DNA of 64,000 nt, from contig CAWFMC010000008.1 of NCBI GenBank assembly GCA_963816725.1, positions 372,001 to 436,000 of the forward strand, read 5' to 3'. The notes beneath the pieces were generated by a model. That model was not told the DNA's origin. It worked only from the letters and a program-made list of their open reading frames with translations, and made no database searches. Position numbers and translations under genes: made by a program. Below are positions 28,714 through 39,355 of the stretch, piece by piece. Positions within the stretch are counted from its first letter, which is position 1, and each line of letters starts with the position of its first letter. This stretch comes from CAVSUB01 sp963816725 (GTDB lineage: Bacteria; Acidobacteriota; Vicinamibacteria; Vicinamibacterales; 2-12-FULL-66-21).

Positions 28714-30117
28714 TTAGCTGGCCAGCGACTCGATCATCGGCCGCCGCCCGCGCGCGAAGTCGATGCCGAGCGTCTTGATCTTGTAGTTCATCACCCGCGG
28801 GCTGATCGCGAGCAGCTCCGCGGCGTCCTTCTGCACCCAGTTCGACATCCGCAGCGCCTCGACCAGCGCCTGGCGTTCGATCTCTTCGAGCGGGATGCCG
28901 GTCGGCGGGATCTTGACCACCGGTGCGGCGTCGCCCGAGGCCTGGGTCGTCGAGAGCTCACCCAGCCGCAGGTCCGAGCTGGTGACGAGCGGTCCTTCAG
29001 ACATCAGCACCGCGCGCTCGATCGAGTTCTCGAGCTCACGGATGTTGCCGGGCCAGTTGTAGCGCATCAGCAGCTTCTGCGCGTCCGGCGAGAGGCCCAT
29101 GACGTTCTTCTTCAACTCGCCGGCGAAGCGCTTGAGGAAGAACTTGGCCAGTTGCTCGATGTCGTCCTTGCGTTCGCGCAGCGGCGGCATGTCGATCGAG
29201 ACGACGTTCAACCGGTAGTAGAGGTCTTCGCGGAACAGCCCCTGCGCGACCATCTGCGGCAGGTTGCGGTTGGTCGCGGTGATGACCCGGACGTCGACGC
29301 GCAGCGTACGCGTTCCACCGAGCCGCTCGAACTCGTGCTCCTGGAGCACGCGCAGGATCTTGGCCTGCGTGTTCGGGCTCATGTCGCCGACCTCGTCCAG
29401 GAACAGGGTCCCGCCGTCGGCCTGCTCGAAACGGCCGATGCGCTGCTTGTCCGCGCCGGTGAAGGCCCCCTTCTCGTGCCCGAACAGCTCGGACTCGAGC
29501 AGGTTCTCCTGGAGCGCCGCGCAGTTCACCTTCACGAAGTTTCGCCCGCAGCGCAGCGAGTTGTGGTGCGTCGCGCCGGCGATCAGTTCCTTGCCCGTGC
29601 CCGTTTCGCCGCGGATCAACACCGTCGTGTTGCTCTTCGCGACCTTCTTGACGATCGTCAGCACTGACTGCAGGGCGCCGCTGGCGCCGACGATGCGGTC
29701 GAAGTCGTAGATGTCCTGCTGGGTGTGGCGCAGGTATTCGATCTCGTGCTTGAGGCGGCGGTGCTCGAGGGCCTTCTCGACCTTCAGCTCCATCTCCTCG
29801 ATCTCGAACGGCTTCTGCACGTAGTCGAAGGCGCCGATCTTCATCGCCTCGACTGCGGTGTGCACGGTGCCGAACGCGGTCATCAGGATGATCGCGGTGG
29901 ACGGCTGGAGCTGACGCGCGGTCCGCAGCACGTCCATGCCGTCGCTGCCGCCCATCTTGAGGTCGCTCAGCACGACGTCGTACTGCCCCTCGTGGAGCTT
30001 CTCGATGGCCACGTTGCCGTTCGGAGCCTCGTCCACGTCGTGGTGCGCCTCGGACAGGGCGCGCACGATGCCGCGCCGCAGCGAGTCATGATCGTCAGCT
30101 ACCAGTATCCGGCCCAT
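28714..30117 (-). CDS. NtrC-family sigma-54-dependent response regulator
   Basis: 467 residues. Receiver domain at 1-115 (phospho-acceptor D52 in DVVLSDLKMGG, Lys in YVQKPF). The AAA+ domain at about 140-385 has GETGTGKEL (Walker A), the sigma-54 contact loop ESELFGHEKGAFTGA, GGTLFLDEVGDM (Walker B) and FREDLYYRLNVV. A C-terminal Fis-type helix-turn-helix covers about 420-455 (VEALRMSNWVQKDAAELL). GAFTGA is intact, so it should activate sigma-54 promoters. Its cognate kinase is probably the next upstream gene. Confidence 0.94.
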   Translation of the reverse strand: MGRILVADDHDSLRRGIVRALSEAHHDVDEAPNGNVAIEKLHEGQYDVVLSDLKMGGSDGMDVLRTARQLQPSTAIILMTAFGTVHTAVEAMKIGAFDYVQKPFEIEEMELKVEKALEHRRLKHEIEYLRHTQQDIYDFDRIVGASGALQSVLTIVKKVAKSNTTVLIRGETGTGKELIAGATHHNSLRCGRNFVKVNCAALQENLLESELFGHEKGAFTGADKQRIGRFEQADGGTLFLDEVGDMSPNTQAKILRVLQEHEFERLGGTRTLRVDVRVITATNRNLPQMVAQGLFREDLYYRLNVVSIDMPPLRERKDDIEQLAKFFLKRFAGELKKNVMGLSPDAQKLLMRYNWPGNIRELENSIERAVLMSEGPLVTSSDLRLGELSTTQASGDAAPVVKIPPTGIPLEEIERQALVEALRMSNWVQKDAAELLAISPRVMNYKIKTLGIDFARGRRPMIESLAS

Positions 30118-30180
30118 CGCTCTTCCTCGTTTTCTATTGGACTTCCCGCCGCGCCGCCCGTGACCCCGCCTCGATCACTG

Positions 30181-30264
30181 AACCGCTGAACCCGTAGAAC
30201 CCCGTCGAACCCGTCGAACCACGCACCCGTCGAACCCGTGGAACCATTCGAACCTGTAGAACCT
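30181..30264. repeat. GAACC-type degenerate repeat array
   Basis: Roughly eight GAACC copies (for example CGTCGAACCCGTCGAACC) with spacing of about 9-13 bases. They separate the histidine kinase stop (30268) from the response regulator start (30117). It belongs with the arrays at 6467 and 23349. Confidence 0.8.
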
Positions 30265-30267
30265 TGT

Positions 30268-31548
30268 CTACCTCTTGAACAACTCGTGACTTCCCGTCAC
30301 CGGCAGCGTCACCTTGAACGTCGTGCCGCCGCGCGCGCCCACCGCGACGTCGATGCGGCCGTCGTGCGCGTCGACGATCTTGCGGACGATCGCCAGGCCG
30401 AGCCCGGAACCCTGAGGCTTGGTGGTGAAGAACGGGCTGAAGATGCGATCGACCGTTTCGGGCGGAATCCCCGGACCGTTGTCGATGACCTCGACCTGCA
30501 CGGATGGCCCGTTGACCGTGTCGGTGGTGCCGGGCACCTCTTCCTCGGGCAACGTGGTGGCCACGATCCGGACCGAGCCGCGGCCGTTCAGCGCCTCGTA
30601 CGCATTGATCAGCAGGTTGGTGAAGATCTGCCGCAGCTGGTGAGGATCGCCCTGAATCGGCGGCAGGTCGTGGGGGATCGTCAAATCCACTTCCACTCCC
30701 CCGCGGGCGACACCCTCGGAGTGCGAGACCGCGTCGACGATGGCGCTGCCGAGCGAGACGTACTCGACCTGGAGCCGAATCGGCCGCACGAACTCGAGCA
30801 CCTCGAGCACGATCGCGTTGGCCATCTTCGCCTCTTTGATGATGTCGGCGAGGATGGTCTGGGCATCCGGCGAGTCGGCCAGCTGGCGCTTGAGGAGGCC
30901 GGCCATGACCTCGATGCCGGCCAGCGGGTTCTTGACCTCGTGGGCGATCGCGGCCGCCATCTCGCCGAGCGCCGCCAACCGGTCGCGCAGCCGTTCGCGT
31001 TCCTCGAGCTGCTCGACCCGGGTCAGATCCTTGAAGAACAGGGTCGCGCCGCGGACCTTGCCGCTCGCATCACGGACCTGTGACAGGGTGTAGCCGATCA
31101 CCTTGCCGGTGGACTTGAGACGCATCTCGGCGCGGTTCGGAAGGTGTGACAGCTCGAAGGCGCCGGCAATCATCCGGATCATGTCCGGCTGATCCCGCAG
31201 GACGGTCGTGTACGGACGGCCGATGTCCGTTGTCCGCGGCTTCAACCCGAGAATCCGGTAGGCCACGTGATTCATCACCGCGACGCTGCCGTCGGCGGTC
31301 ACGGCGATGACGCCGTTGCGCAGATTCCAAACGAGATCGCGGTAAAAATCTTCCGGGGTGATGGGCTCAGAGCTGAGTGCAGGCGCCGCGGGCAGCGGAA
31401 CACCGGCGCTCCGACGCACGGGCTTACGCGGGCGACGGACGGCCCCGGCGGGCTTCGATGTCGGCACGGCGTGGTCGGGAGGAGCCTTGGTCGGCTCCGG
31501 AGACGATATTGTAATCGCCTCGCTGTGTTCAGCCAAGCTGTTTCCCAT
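30268..31548 (-). CDS. PAS-domain sensor histidine kinase (NtrB-like)
   Basis: 426 residues, with no membrane segment, so probably cytoplasmic. A disordered Pro-rich N-terminus is followed by a PAS domain (about 70-180, NLRNGVIAVTADGSVAVMNHVA). The HisKA H-box is AALGEMAAAIAHEVKNPLAG with the phospho-His. The HATPase domain has N box QIFTNLLINAYEAL, G1 DNGPGIP, F box IFSPFFTTKPQGSGLGL and a G2 region. Order and spacing suggest it phosphorylates the NtrC-like regulator downstream. Confidence 0.92.
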   Translation of the reverse strand: MGNSLAEHSEAITISSPEPTKAPPDHAVPTSKPAGAVRRPRKPVRRSAGVPLPAAPALSSEPITPEDFYRDLVWNLRNGVIAVTADGSVAVMNHVAYRILGLKPRTTDIGRPYTTVLRDQPDMIRMIAGAFELSHLPNRAEMRLKSTGKVIGYTLSQVRDASGKVRGATLFFKDLTRVEQLEERERLRDRLAALGEMAAAIAHEVKNPLAGIEVMAGLLKRQLADSPDAQTILADIIKEAKMANAIVLEVLEFVRPIRLQVEYVSLGSAIVDAVSHSEGVARGGVEVDLTIPHDLPPIQGDPHQLRQIFTNLLINAYEALNGRGSVRIVATTLPEEEVPGTTDTVNGPSVQVEVIDNGPGIPPETVDRIFSPFFTTKPQGSGLGLAIVRKIVDAHDGRIDVAVGARGGTTFKVTLPVTGSHELFKR

Positions 31549-31751
31549 CTTGAAGTTAGCGCCTCAGCCAGGGTCCGGAGGACCGGGCCCGGCGGCCCTC
31601 GCGCGGCGGTCGCGCGCTCACACGTCGGGTGCGCAGCCGGTTGCGCAAACGGCGTGCCCCGCGTGAAGAGGCGAAAGGACGTGGTTTTCGGCGAGTTCTG
31701 CGGATGAGCGGCGGTCGCGTTGGCCGGCCTGATTACAAAATCGACATCCGA

Positions 31752-33807
<2,056 letters not shown>

Positions 33808-33915
33808 TGCGTGATGGGGCAGGCCTGAGCGACGCAGCAGGCCTCAACGACGGCCCGCGCATGATGCCTAAACCTGTAATTTTATCACGCCCGATCGCGG
33901 CCGCCGGGCCGCCGG

Positions 33916-34512
33916 CTATTCGCCGAGAGCGCGGGCGGCTACCGCCAGGACGCGGGGGACGCGGAACGGCTTGGTGAGATAGCCGGCGACGCCGAGGTTG
34001 GCCGCCTCGATCGCGCTTGCCTCTGACGAGAATCCGGTGATGATGATGATCGGGATGTCGGCCTTGAGCCGGCGTGCCTCGCGGATCACGGTCAGCCCGT
34101 CGGCCCCGGGCATCTTCAGATCCGTGATCAGCAGGTCGTAGGAGAGCACACGCAGGCGCTCCACCGCGGCGCGGCCGTCGATCACGAGGTCGACGTCGTA
34201 CTCCGCGAGGGCGAGCGTTTTGGCCAGCAGGTCGCGCACGCTCGGCTCGTCGTCCGCCACCAGGACCCGCGGCCGCCCTACCGGAACGGCCGGCGTGCGC
34301 GCCGGCGCGATGGTCGCCCGCGGCACTTGCCGGGATCGCTGGCTCTCGAGCCAGGCATCGATATCGTGCTTACGGAAGCGCCACTGACGCCCCACCCGAA
34401 CGGCGGGGATCTTCCCGGCCTTGATCAGCCGGTAGACCGTACGCAGGTTCACCTGGAGGTAGTCGAGGACCTCTTCCGTCGTCAGGAACCCTTCGTCGCG
34501 CCCATCGACCAT
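33916..34512 (-). CDS. Response regulator with N-terminal excisionase-type helix-turn-helix
   Basis: 198 residues. Residues 8-56 are an excisionase-family (MerR-like) HTH with LTTEEVLDYLQVNLRTVYRLI and VGRQWRFRKHDIDAWLE. A Pro/Ala linker leads to a receiver domain at 80-198 (D131 in DLLITDLKMPG, acidic pair DDE 87-89, Lys in YLTKPFR). The DNA-binding domain before the receiver is the reverse of most response regulators. It begins 29 bases after the stop of the sensor kinase gene, its likely partner. Confidence 0.88.
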   Translation of the reverse strand: MVDGRDEGFLTTEEVLDYLQVNLRTVYRLIKAGKIPAVRVGRQWRFRKHDIDAWLESQRSRQVPRATIAPARTPAVPVGRPRVLVADDEPSVRDLLAKTLALAEYDVDLVIDGRAAVERLRVLSYDLLITDLKMPGADGLTVIREARRLKADIPIIIITGFSSEASAIEAANLGVAGYLTKPFRVPRVLAVAARALGE

Positions 34513-34541
34513 CGCACCGGACTGTAACAGACTCAGAACGG

Positions 34542-36173
34542 TCAGGCATCCTCAGCGGGAGCGGCAGGCGGACCCGGCGCGCCCGCATCCCGCTCGGCCA
34601 CCGGCAGCTCGATCGTGAACTGCGCCCCGCCATCGGGTGGGTTGGCGGCGAGCAGCGTTCCGCCATGGTCCTTGACGATGCCGTACGCGATCGTCAGGCC
34701 GAGACCAGTCCCCTTGTTCACGTCCTTGGTGGTGAAGAAGGGATCGAAGATCCGCGATAACACGGCGCCGTCGATCCCCGGCCCGCTGTCGCGGATCCGC
34801 GTGACGACCATCCGCCCGCCGGCGCCCAGCTCGGTGCTGATTTCGATCCGGCCCGAGGTCGCGGCATCGGCGATTGCGTGCTCCGCGTTCACCAGGATGT
34901 TCAGGATCGCCTGCTGGAGCATCAGGGCATCGCCGAGGACCGATGGCCGGCGATCGGGATGCCGGCGGATGACTTCGATATTGCGTTCGGCAAGACTGGC
35001 GCGACGGCCCGTGAGCACGCGGGAGATGAGGCCTTCGACGGTCAGCCGACGCTGAACCGTGCGCCGCACGCCGGAGAAGACGAGCAGGTTGCGCACGATC
35101 TTGGCCGCGCGATCCGCTTCGTGCAGGATGCGACGCAGGTCGGCCCGCTGGCCTGCGTCGGTCGAGGATCGCAGCAACAGCTCGACGTTGCCGAGGACGC
35201 CCTGCAGCGGGTTGTTGATCTCGTGGGCGACGCCGGCGACGAACTGGCCGAGCGCCGCAAGCTTCTCGGACTGGGCCAGCCTGGCTTGCAGGGCCTCACG
35301 TTCCGCTTCCAGACGCCGCGATTCCGTGACGTCGCGAGCGACGATCACGCGACCCATGTTCGTCATGTCGACGCTGGTCAAGGTCGTCACCGTGACGACC
35401 ACGGTCCCGCCGAGCGGGCTGCCGGTGAACGTGCGGCAGCGGGCCCGTCCGGCGGCCGGCCCCGACACGGCCGGTTCCGCCGGCATTTCGGTGGGGCTGC
35501 CGATCCACGCCGCGATCTCGCTTCCGGCGATGGATGCCAGCGGCGCCCCGAACGGCTCACCATTCGCCGTCAGCCGGCGCGCGGCGTCGTTCATCTGGAC
35601 GACCGCACTGTGCGGGTCGGTGACGATCACCAAATCGACCAGCGAGTCGAAGCAGTCGTGCAGCAGACGATGCTGGCGGACGACTTCGTCGAGCAGCTGA
35701 ATGTTCTCGATCGTCCGCGACAGGTGCCGGGCGACATGGGACGCGAGGTCCAAGGTTTCGTCTGCCGTGAGCTCGCTCGGGGACGCGTTCTCCAGCACGA
35801 TCGTGCCCAGCGCCCGGCGCCAGCCGCGCAGGGGGGCCACGATGAGGCCCGCGTGCGGGGTGGGGAGTTGCACGGGGCGTTCGAGCGACAGGCCGAGCGC
35901 CGGCGGCTCGGAGGTCTCGTCGGCGGCGATTCGGGTCGGCGTCACCGGCCGGTGGCCGGACCGGGCGGCCAGCCACAGCTCTCGCGCGCGGCGGTCGTGC
36001 AGCCAGATGGTGACCCGCGCCGCATCCGTGAGCGCCGCGGCTTCGTCCGCCATGGCAGCCAGGGCCTGAGGCATGGTTGTCCGCAACTCGGGCGGCCGCG
36101 CGAATGCGAGCCCGCAGGCCTCGAGCCGCTGCTGAAATCCGCGCGGAGTGGGCACCATGGAGGGCGGCGGCAT
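34542..36173 (-). CDS. GAF/PAS sensor histidine kinase
   Basis: 543 residues, soluble. A GAF-like domain spans about 30-170 (ALTDAARVTIWLHDRRARELWLA) and a PAS-like region about 180-290 (LVDLVIVTDPHSAVVQMNDAARR). The HisKA H-box is LAALGQFVAGVAHEINNPLQG with the phospho-His. The HATPase domain has N box QAILNILVNAEHAI, DSGPGIDG, FDPFFTTKDVNKGTGLGL and a C-terminal Pro/Ala tail. The kinase and the HTH-receiver protein form a pair. It is divergent from the ECF sigma gene. Confidence 0.9.
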   Translation of the reverse strand: MPPPSMVPTPRGFQQRLEACGLAFARPPELRTTMPQALAAMADEAAALTDAARVTIWLHDRRARELWLAARSGHRPVTPTRIAADETSEPPALGLSLERPVQLPTPHAGLIVAPLRGWRRALGTIVLENASPSELTADETLDLASHVARHLSRTIENIQLLDEVVRQHRLLHDCFDSLVDLVIVTDPHSAVVQMNDAARRLTANGEPFGAPLASIAGSEIAAWIGSPTEMPAEPAVSGPAAGRARCRTFTGSPLGGTVVVTVTTLTSVDMTNMGRVIVARDVTESRRLEAEREALQARLAQSEKLAALGQFVAGVAHEINNPLQGVLGNVELLLRSSTDAGQRADLRRILHEADRAAKIVRNLLVFSGVRRTVQRRLTVEGLISRVLTGRRASLAERNIEVIRRHPDRRPSVLGDALMLQQAILNILVNAEHAIADAATSGRIEISTELGAGGRMVVTRIRDSGPGIDGAVLSRIFDPFFTTKDVNKGTGLGLTIAYGIVKDHGGTLLAANPPDGGAQFTIELPVAERDAGAPGPPAAPAEDA

Positions 36174-36463
36174 CTAGGGTCCTGGAAACGGGTTCGATCG
36201 CGCCGGGCGCGGTGCCCCGCAGCCTGATGAGGGGCCGCCGGGCACGGAGAATAGTGACACATGCGGTGGGAAGGCAGCCCGGCGGGAGAGAGGCTCCTGG
36301 TCTGGCGGCGGGCGGCGAGGCATTCTAAGATGGAGGAACCGAAAGGTAACCAAGGGCCGACTGCGTGACACTCGCCGGCGTCTAAACCACAGAACGGCAG
36401 CAGGGGAGCCCCGGAGCGCCCGCTCCACCCCGCCGGCCGCCCGCAACGCCCGTTGATCGAGCG
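36174..36463. other. Divergent intergenic region, kinase / ECF sigma factor
   Basis: 290 bases without a gene. It contains GGAACC (36335-36340), reminiscent of an ECF -35 element, and TCTAAA (36381-36386). Their 40-base distance is too long for one promoter. No firm promoter can be assigned. Confidence 0.4.
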
Positions 36464-37075
36464 ATGACGACAGACGAGGAACTGGTCGCTCGCTCCAGAG
36501 CGGGTGACCTCGACAGCTTCAACCAGCTGGTCGTGCGCTGGGAACGGCCGATCTACGCGTTGGCGTACCGAGTCATCGGGCGGGAGGAAGAAGCTCGGGA
36601 CGTCGCCCAGGAAACCTTCCTGCGGGCTTATCGGGCGCTCGGCGGCTTCAAAGGTCAGGCGAAGTTCTCGTCCTGGCTCTACCGCATCACCCTGAATCTC
36701 TGCCGGGACTGGATTCGCCGTGAGCGGCGGACCCCGGTATCGCAGGCGCCGGACGGGATCGACATCATCGAGCTGGCCGGCGAAACCGAGCCGTCCGAGT
36801 CGATCGAGGATCTCGTCTCGAGGCGGGAGCTTGGCCGGGCGGTGGCGAAAGCGATGGCACTGCTCCCCGAGGAGCAGCGGACCGCGATCATCCTGAAGGA
36901 GTACCACGGCCTGACCTTCCAGGAGATCGCGGACATGCTCGAGTGCCCTTTGAGCACGGTCAAGACGCGGCTGTATCAAGGGCTGACGGTGTTGCGGACG
37001 CAGCTGCGCGAACGCGGAGTCGAGCACGTGTTCGGGCACAGCACCGGCCGGCGGCTGCGGGCGGGCAATGGTTAG
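36464..37075 (+). CDS. ECF-family RNA polymerase sigma factor
   Basis: 203 residues. Region 2 has REEEARDVAQETFLRAYRALGG and KFSSWLYRITLNLCRDWIRR (about 40-90). Region 4 has LLPEEQRTAIILKEYHGLTFQEIADML and PLSTVKTRLYQGL (about 125-175). It is similar to RpoE-type factors. The zinc-finger anti-sigma gene follows 56 bases downstream, so the pair is a standard ECF/anti-sigma module. Confidence 0.92.
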   Translation: MTTDEELVARSRAGDLDSFNQLVVRWERPIYALAYRVIGREEEARDVAQETFLRAYRALGGFKGQAKFSSWLYRITLNLCRDWIRRERRTPVSQAPDGIDIIELAGETEPSESIEDLVSRRELGRAVAKAMALLPEEQRTAIILKEYHGLTFQEIADMLECPLSTVKTRLYQGLTVLRTQLRERGVEHVFGHSTGRRLRAGNG

Positions 37076-37131
37076 GTGCCCGGCGCGCGGCCGGCCCGAT
37101 CGACGGCGTGGGTGTGACCTTCGAGGATGCG

Positions 37132-37884
37132 ATGTGCGATAAGGAACTGCTGGTTGGATATCTCTACGACGACATGGCCCCTGGCGAACGCCGGGTCATG
37201 GACGCGCACCTGGTTACCTGCGAGGAGTGCCGGAGCGAGCTGAGCGGCCTCCGCGGCACTCGCACGACGTTGAGCACGTGGGCGCCGCCGACCCCGGATG
37301 TCGCCTTTCCCTTCGTGCGGCCGGCTGCCGCGCCGGTGACGCGCGTGCGCGCGTGGACTGTGTCCCCGGCGTGGGGGCTGGCGGCGGCCGCGCTCCTGGT
37401 GCTCTCGGTCGCGACCGCGGTCGCGAACGTGGAAATCAAATACAGCGCCGATGGCTTCAGCATCCGCACCGGGGCAGCCCGGACCGTCACGCCCGCGGGT
37501 GCCGCGCCCGCCAGTTCGATCCAGACGGTCAGCGCGCCCGGCGATCTCGAGGTCCGGCGCCAGCTCGCCGACGTCGCCGATCGGCTGCGCGCCCTCGAGA
37601 CGGCCGGAAACACGCATGCGGTGCTGACCTCGGTGCACACGCCGGCGGCAGCGCCGAACGACCTGCGGATCGTGCGGCAGATGATCGCCGACAGCGAGAG
37701 CCGGCAGGAACAGGTGCTGGCGCGCCGCATCACGCAGGTCCTGCGTGACGTCGAAGGGGCCCGCCGGATCGATTTCGATCGGACCCAGCGCGCCCTGGCC
37801 GAAGTCCAGGGCGTCGTCGACACGACGATGATCCGCCAGCGCGAAACCGAGAACGTGCTGCGCGTCGTGCACCAGTCGAAGTAA
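37132..37884 (+). CDS. Zinc-finger (zf-HC2) membrane anti-sigma factor
   Basis: 250 residues from the ATG at 37132; a GTG at 37114 is an alternative. The cytoplasmic anti-sigma domain has the H26-X3-C30-X2-C33 motif (HLVTCEEC). One membrane segment at about 78-98 (AWGLAAAALLVLSVATAVANV) is followed by an extracytoplasmic, mostly helical domain with a coiled-coil look (RRQLADVADRLRALETAG, DFDRTQRALAEVQG). It should sequester the sigma factor until an envelope signal arrives. It is co-directional with two envelope genes. Confidence 0.88.
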   Translation: MCDKELLVGYLYDDMAPGERRVMDAHLVTCEECRSELSGLRGTRTTLSTWAPPTPDVAFPFVRPAAAPVTRVRAWTVSPAWGLAAAALLVLSVATAVANVEIKYSADGFSIRTGAARTVTPAGAAPASSIQTVSAPGDLEVRRQLADVADRLRALETAGNTHAVLTSVHTPAAAPNDLRIVRQMIADSESRQEQVLARRITQVLRDVEGARRIDFDRTQRALAEVQGVVDTTMIRQRETENVLRVVHQSK

Positions 37885-37896
37885 GCGGGCACTGTG

Positions 37897-38706
37897 ATGC
37901 GCATTCAATCCAGAGGGGTAGCCGTGCAGAGAGGACTCCTGGCCGCGGTGGCGGCCACGCTTGCGATGCCGATCGTCATCGGGGCGCAGGTGCGCCCGAC
38001 CGACGAGCAGCGGCGGCGCGATCAAATCCAGCTGATGGAAGGCGTGCTGTCGCGTGCCGTACGTCTCGGCGCCGAGCAGGTCAACCGCCGCATGCAGTCG
38101 ATCGATCCGACCATCAGCGTGATCACCGGACAGGCGCGCGCGCGCGGGTTCGTGCTGGAGGGCTACGGCGTATTCTTCGACGTCGAGGTGCCGCCGATGT
38201 CGGCAAGTGCCGTATGGTCGATGATGACCGTGCAGCGCGACGTCCAGGTGGCGGCCTCGCTCGACTCGCTGCGGCGCGCGATCGCGGCGCTGCCGGAAGG
38301 GCCGAAGCTCCAGGAGGCGCAGCAGGCGCTCCAGCGTGTGGCGCGCCAGGTCGGACCGGTCCAGCCCCCGTCGCGCGACGGCTCGGAGGGCGGCGCCGTG
38401 CCGGCCAGCACCGTGGTGGCGGCGAACACGCCCCCAGTGATGGACGACCCCGATCGGCAGTACACCGACGCCGTGAAGAGCGCGCTCATCGACGCGATGC
38501 TCGATCACAGCCTGTCGATGGATCTCGGGCCCGAGGAGTGGCTGACGGTGGCCGCGCGGCAGAGCGACGGTCCGCTGGCCAACAGCCAGCTCTATGACGT
38601 CTCGACCATCGTGCTGCGCGTGAAGGGCAGTGATCTGGCCCTCTACGTCGCCGATCGCACCAAGCGCGCCGACGTCCGGCAGAAGGTCGACGTCAGGGTC
38701 TTCTGA
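37897..38706 (+). CDS. Exported hypothetical protein (269 aa)
   Basis: A signal peptide at about 14-31 (LLAAVAATLAMPIVIGAQ) precedes a soluble domain. The ATG at 37897 is preferred; a GTG lies immediately before it. The protein has two halves, AVRLGAEQVNRRMQSIDPTIS with GYGVFFDVEVPP, and YTDAVKSALIDAMLDHS with DLALYVADRTKR, separated by a linker rich in Pro, Gly and Ala. No known domain is recognised. It is 12 bases after the anti-sigma gene and probably belongs to the same unit, perhaps the stress sensor or a target. Confidence 0.78.
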   Translation: MRIQSRGVAVQRGLLAAVAATLAMPIVIGAQVRPTDEQRRRDQIQLMEGVLSRAVRLGAEQVNRRMQSIDPTISVITGQARARGFVLEGYGVFFDVEVPPMSASAVWSMMTVQRDVQVAASLDSLRRAIAALPEGPKLQEAQQALQRVARQVGPVQPPSRDGSEGGAVPASTVVAANTPPVMDDPDRQYTDAVKSALIDAMLDHSLSMDLGPEEWLTVAARQSDGPLANSQLYDVSTIVLRVKGSDLALYVADRTKRADVRQKVDVRVF

Positions 38707-38714
38707 TCTACAAT
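38687..38714 (+). promoter_or_regulatory. Candidate promoter giving a near-leaderless transcript
   Basis: TCGACG (38687-38692), 16 bases, TACAAT (38709-38714). A start site about 7 bases after the -10 would fall on the ATG at 38721, making a leaderless mRNA. Confidence 0.4.
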
Positions 38715-38720
38715 TCGCCG

Positions 38721-39221
38721 ATGATGGCCCGCGCCACCACCTCGTCGCTGTTGGCGCTCCTGCTCGTGTCGCTCGCCGGCGTCGCCGGCTGCGGCCCGCC
38801 GATCGACGTCAAGCAGGTGGTCCAGATCACCGACATCTCCGGCGGGTGGTACGACGCTGGGATCAAGGACGGCAAGAACAAGCTCACGCCGAGCGTCACG
38901 TTCCGGGTCACGAAGTCGACCGATGACGCGATCAGGCCCCTGGCGCTGAACCTCGCGTTCAAGAAGATCACCCCGAACGGCGAGGAAGATTTCGACGACT
39001 TCTACATCCAGAGCGTGAACTTCGGCAACGGCAACACCAGCGAGCCGCTCACCGTGCGCACGGAAACCGGCTACACCGCCGACCCGCCCCAGTCGCGCGC
39101 GGACATGCTGAAGCACAAGGAATTCCAGGATCTCCGGGTCGTTTTCTTCGCGAAGCACAGCTCATCCAACTGGGTGGAGCTGGCCCGCTTCGACCTGCCG
39201 CGCATTCTGATCACCCGTTAA
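38721..39221 (+). CDS. Lipoprotein of unknown function (166 aa)
   Basis: The signal peptide ends in LAGVAGC (Cys 24), a good lipobox. The mature part starts GPPIDVKQVVQITDISGGW and looks like a beta-rich single domain (VTFRVTKSTDD, VELARFDLPRIL). It has no recognised family. It follows the exported protein by 14 bases, and the upstream TACAAT suggests it can also be expressed separately. Confidence 0.78.
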   Translation: MMARATTSSLLALLLVSLAGVAGCGPPIDVKQVVQITDISGGWYDAGIKDGKNKLTPSVTFRVTKSTDDAIRPLALNLAFKKITPNGEEDFDDFYIQSVNFGNGNTSEPLTVRTETGYTADPPQSRADMLKHKEFQDLRVVFFAKHSSSNWVELARFDLPRILITR

Positions 39222-39355
39222 CGTGCCGATCGCGATGCGTCACACTTCACCCGGGCGCGTCGTGACAGCATGCGGCGCTTCGCCTGCCGTCTGTCCGCCG
39301 GCGCGTCGATTCGGTCACCTGCCAAGCCGGCTGGCGGCGAAGGCGTAGCGCCGTC

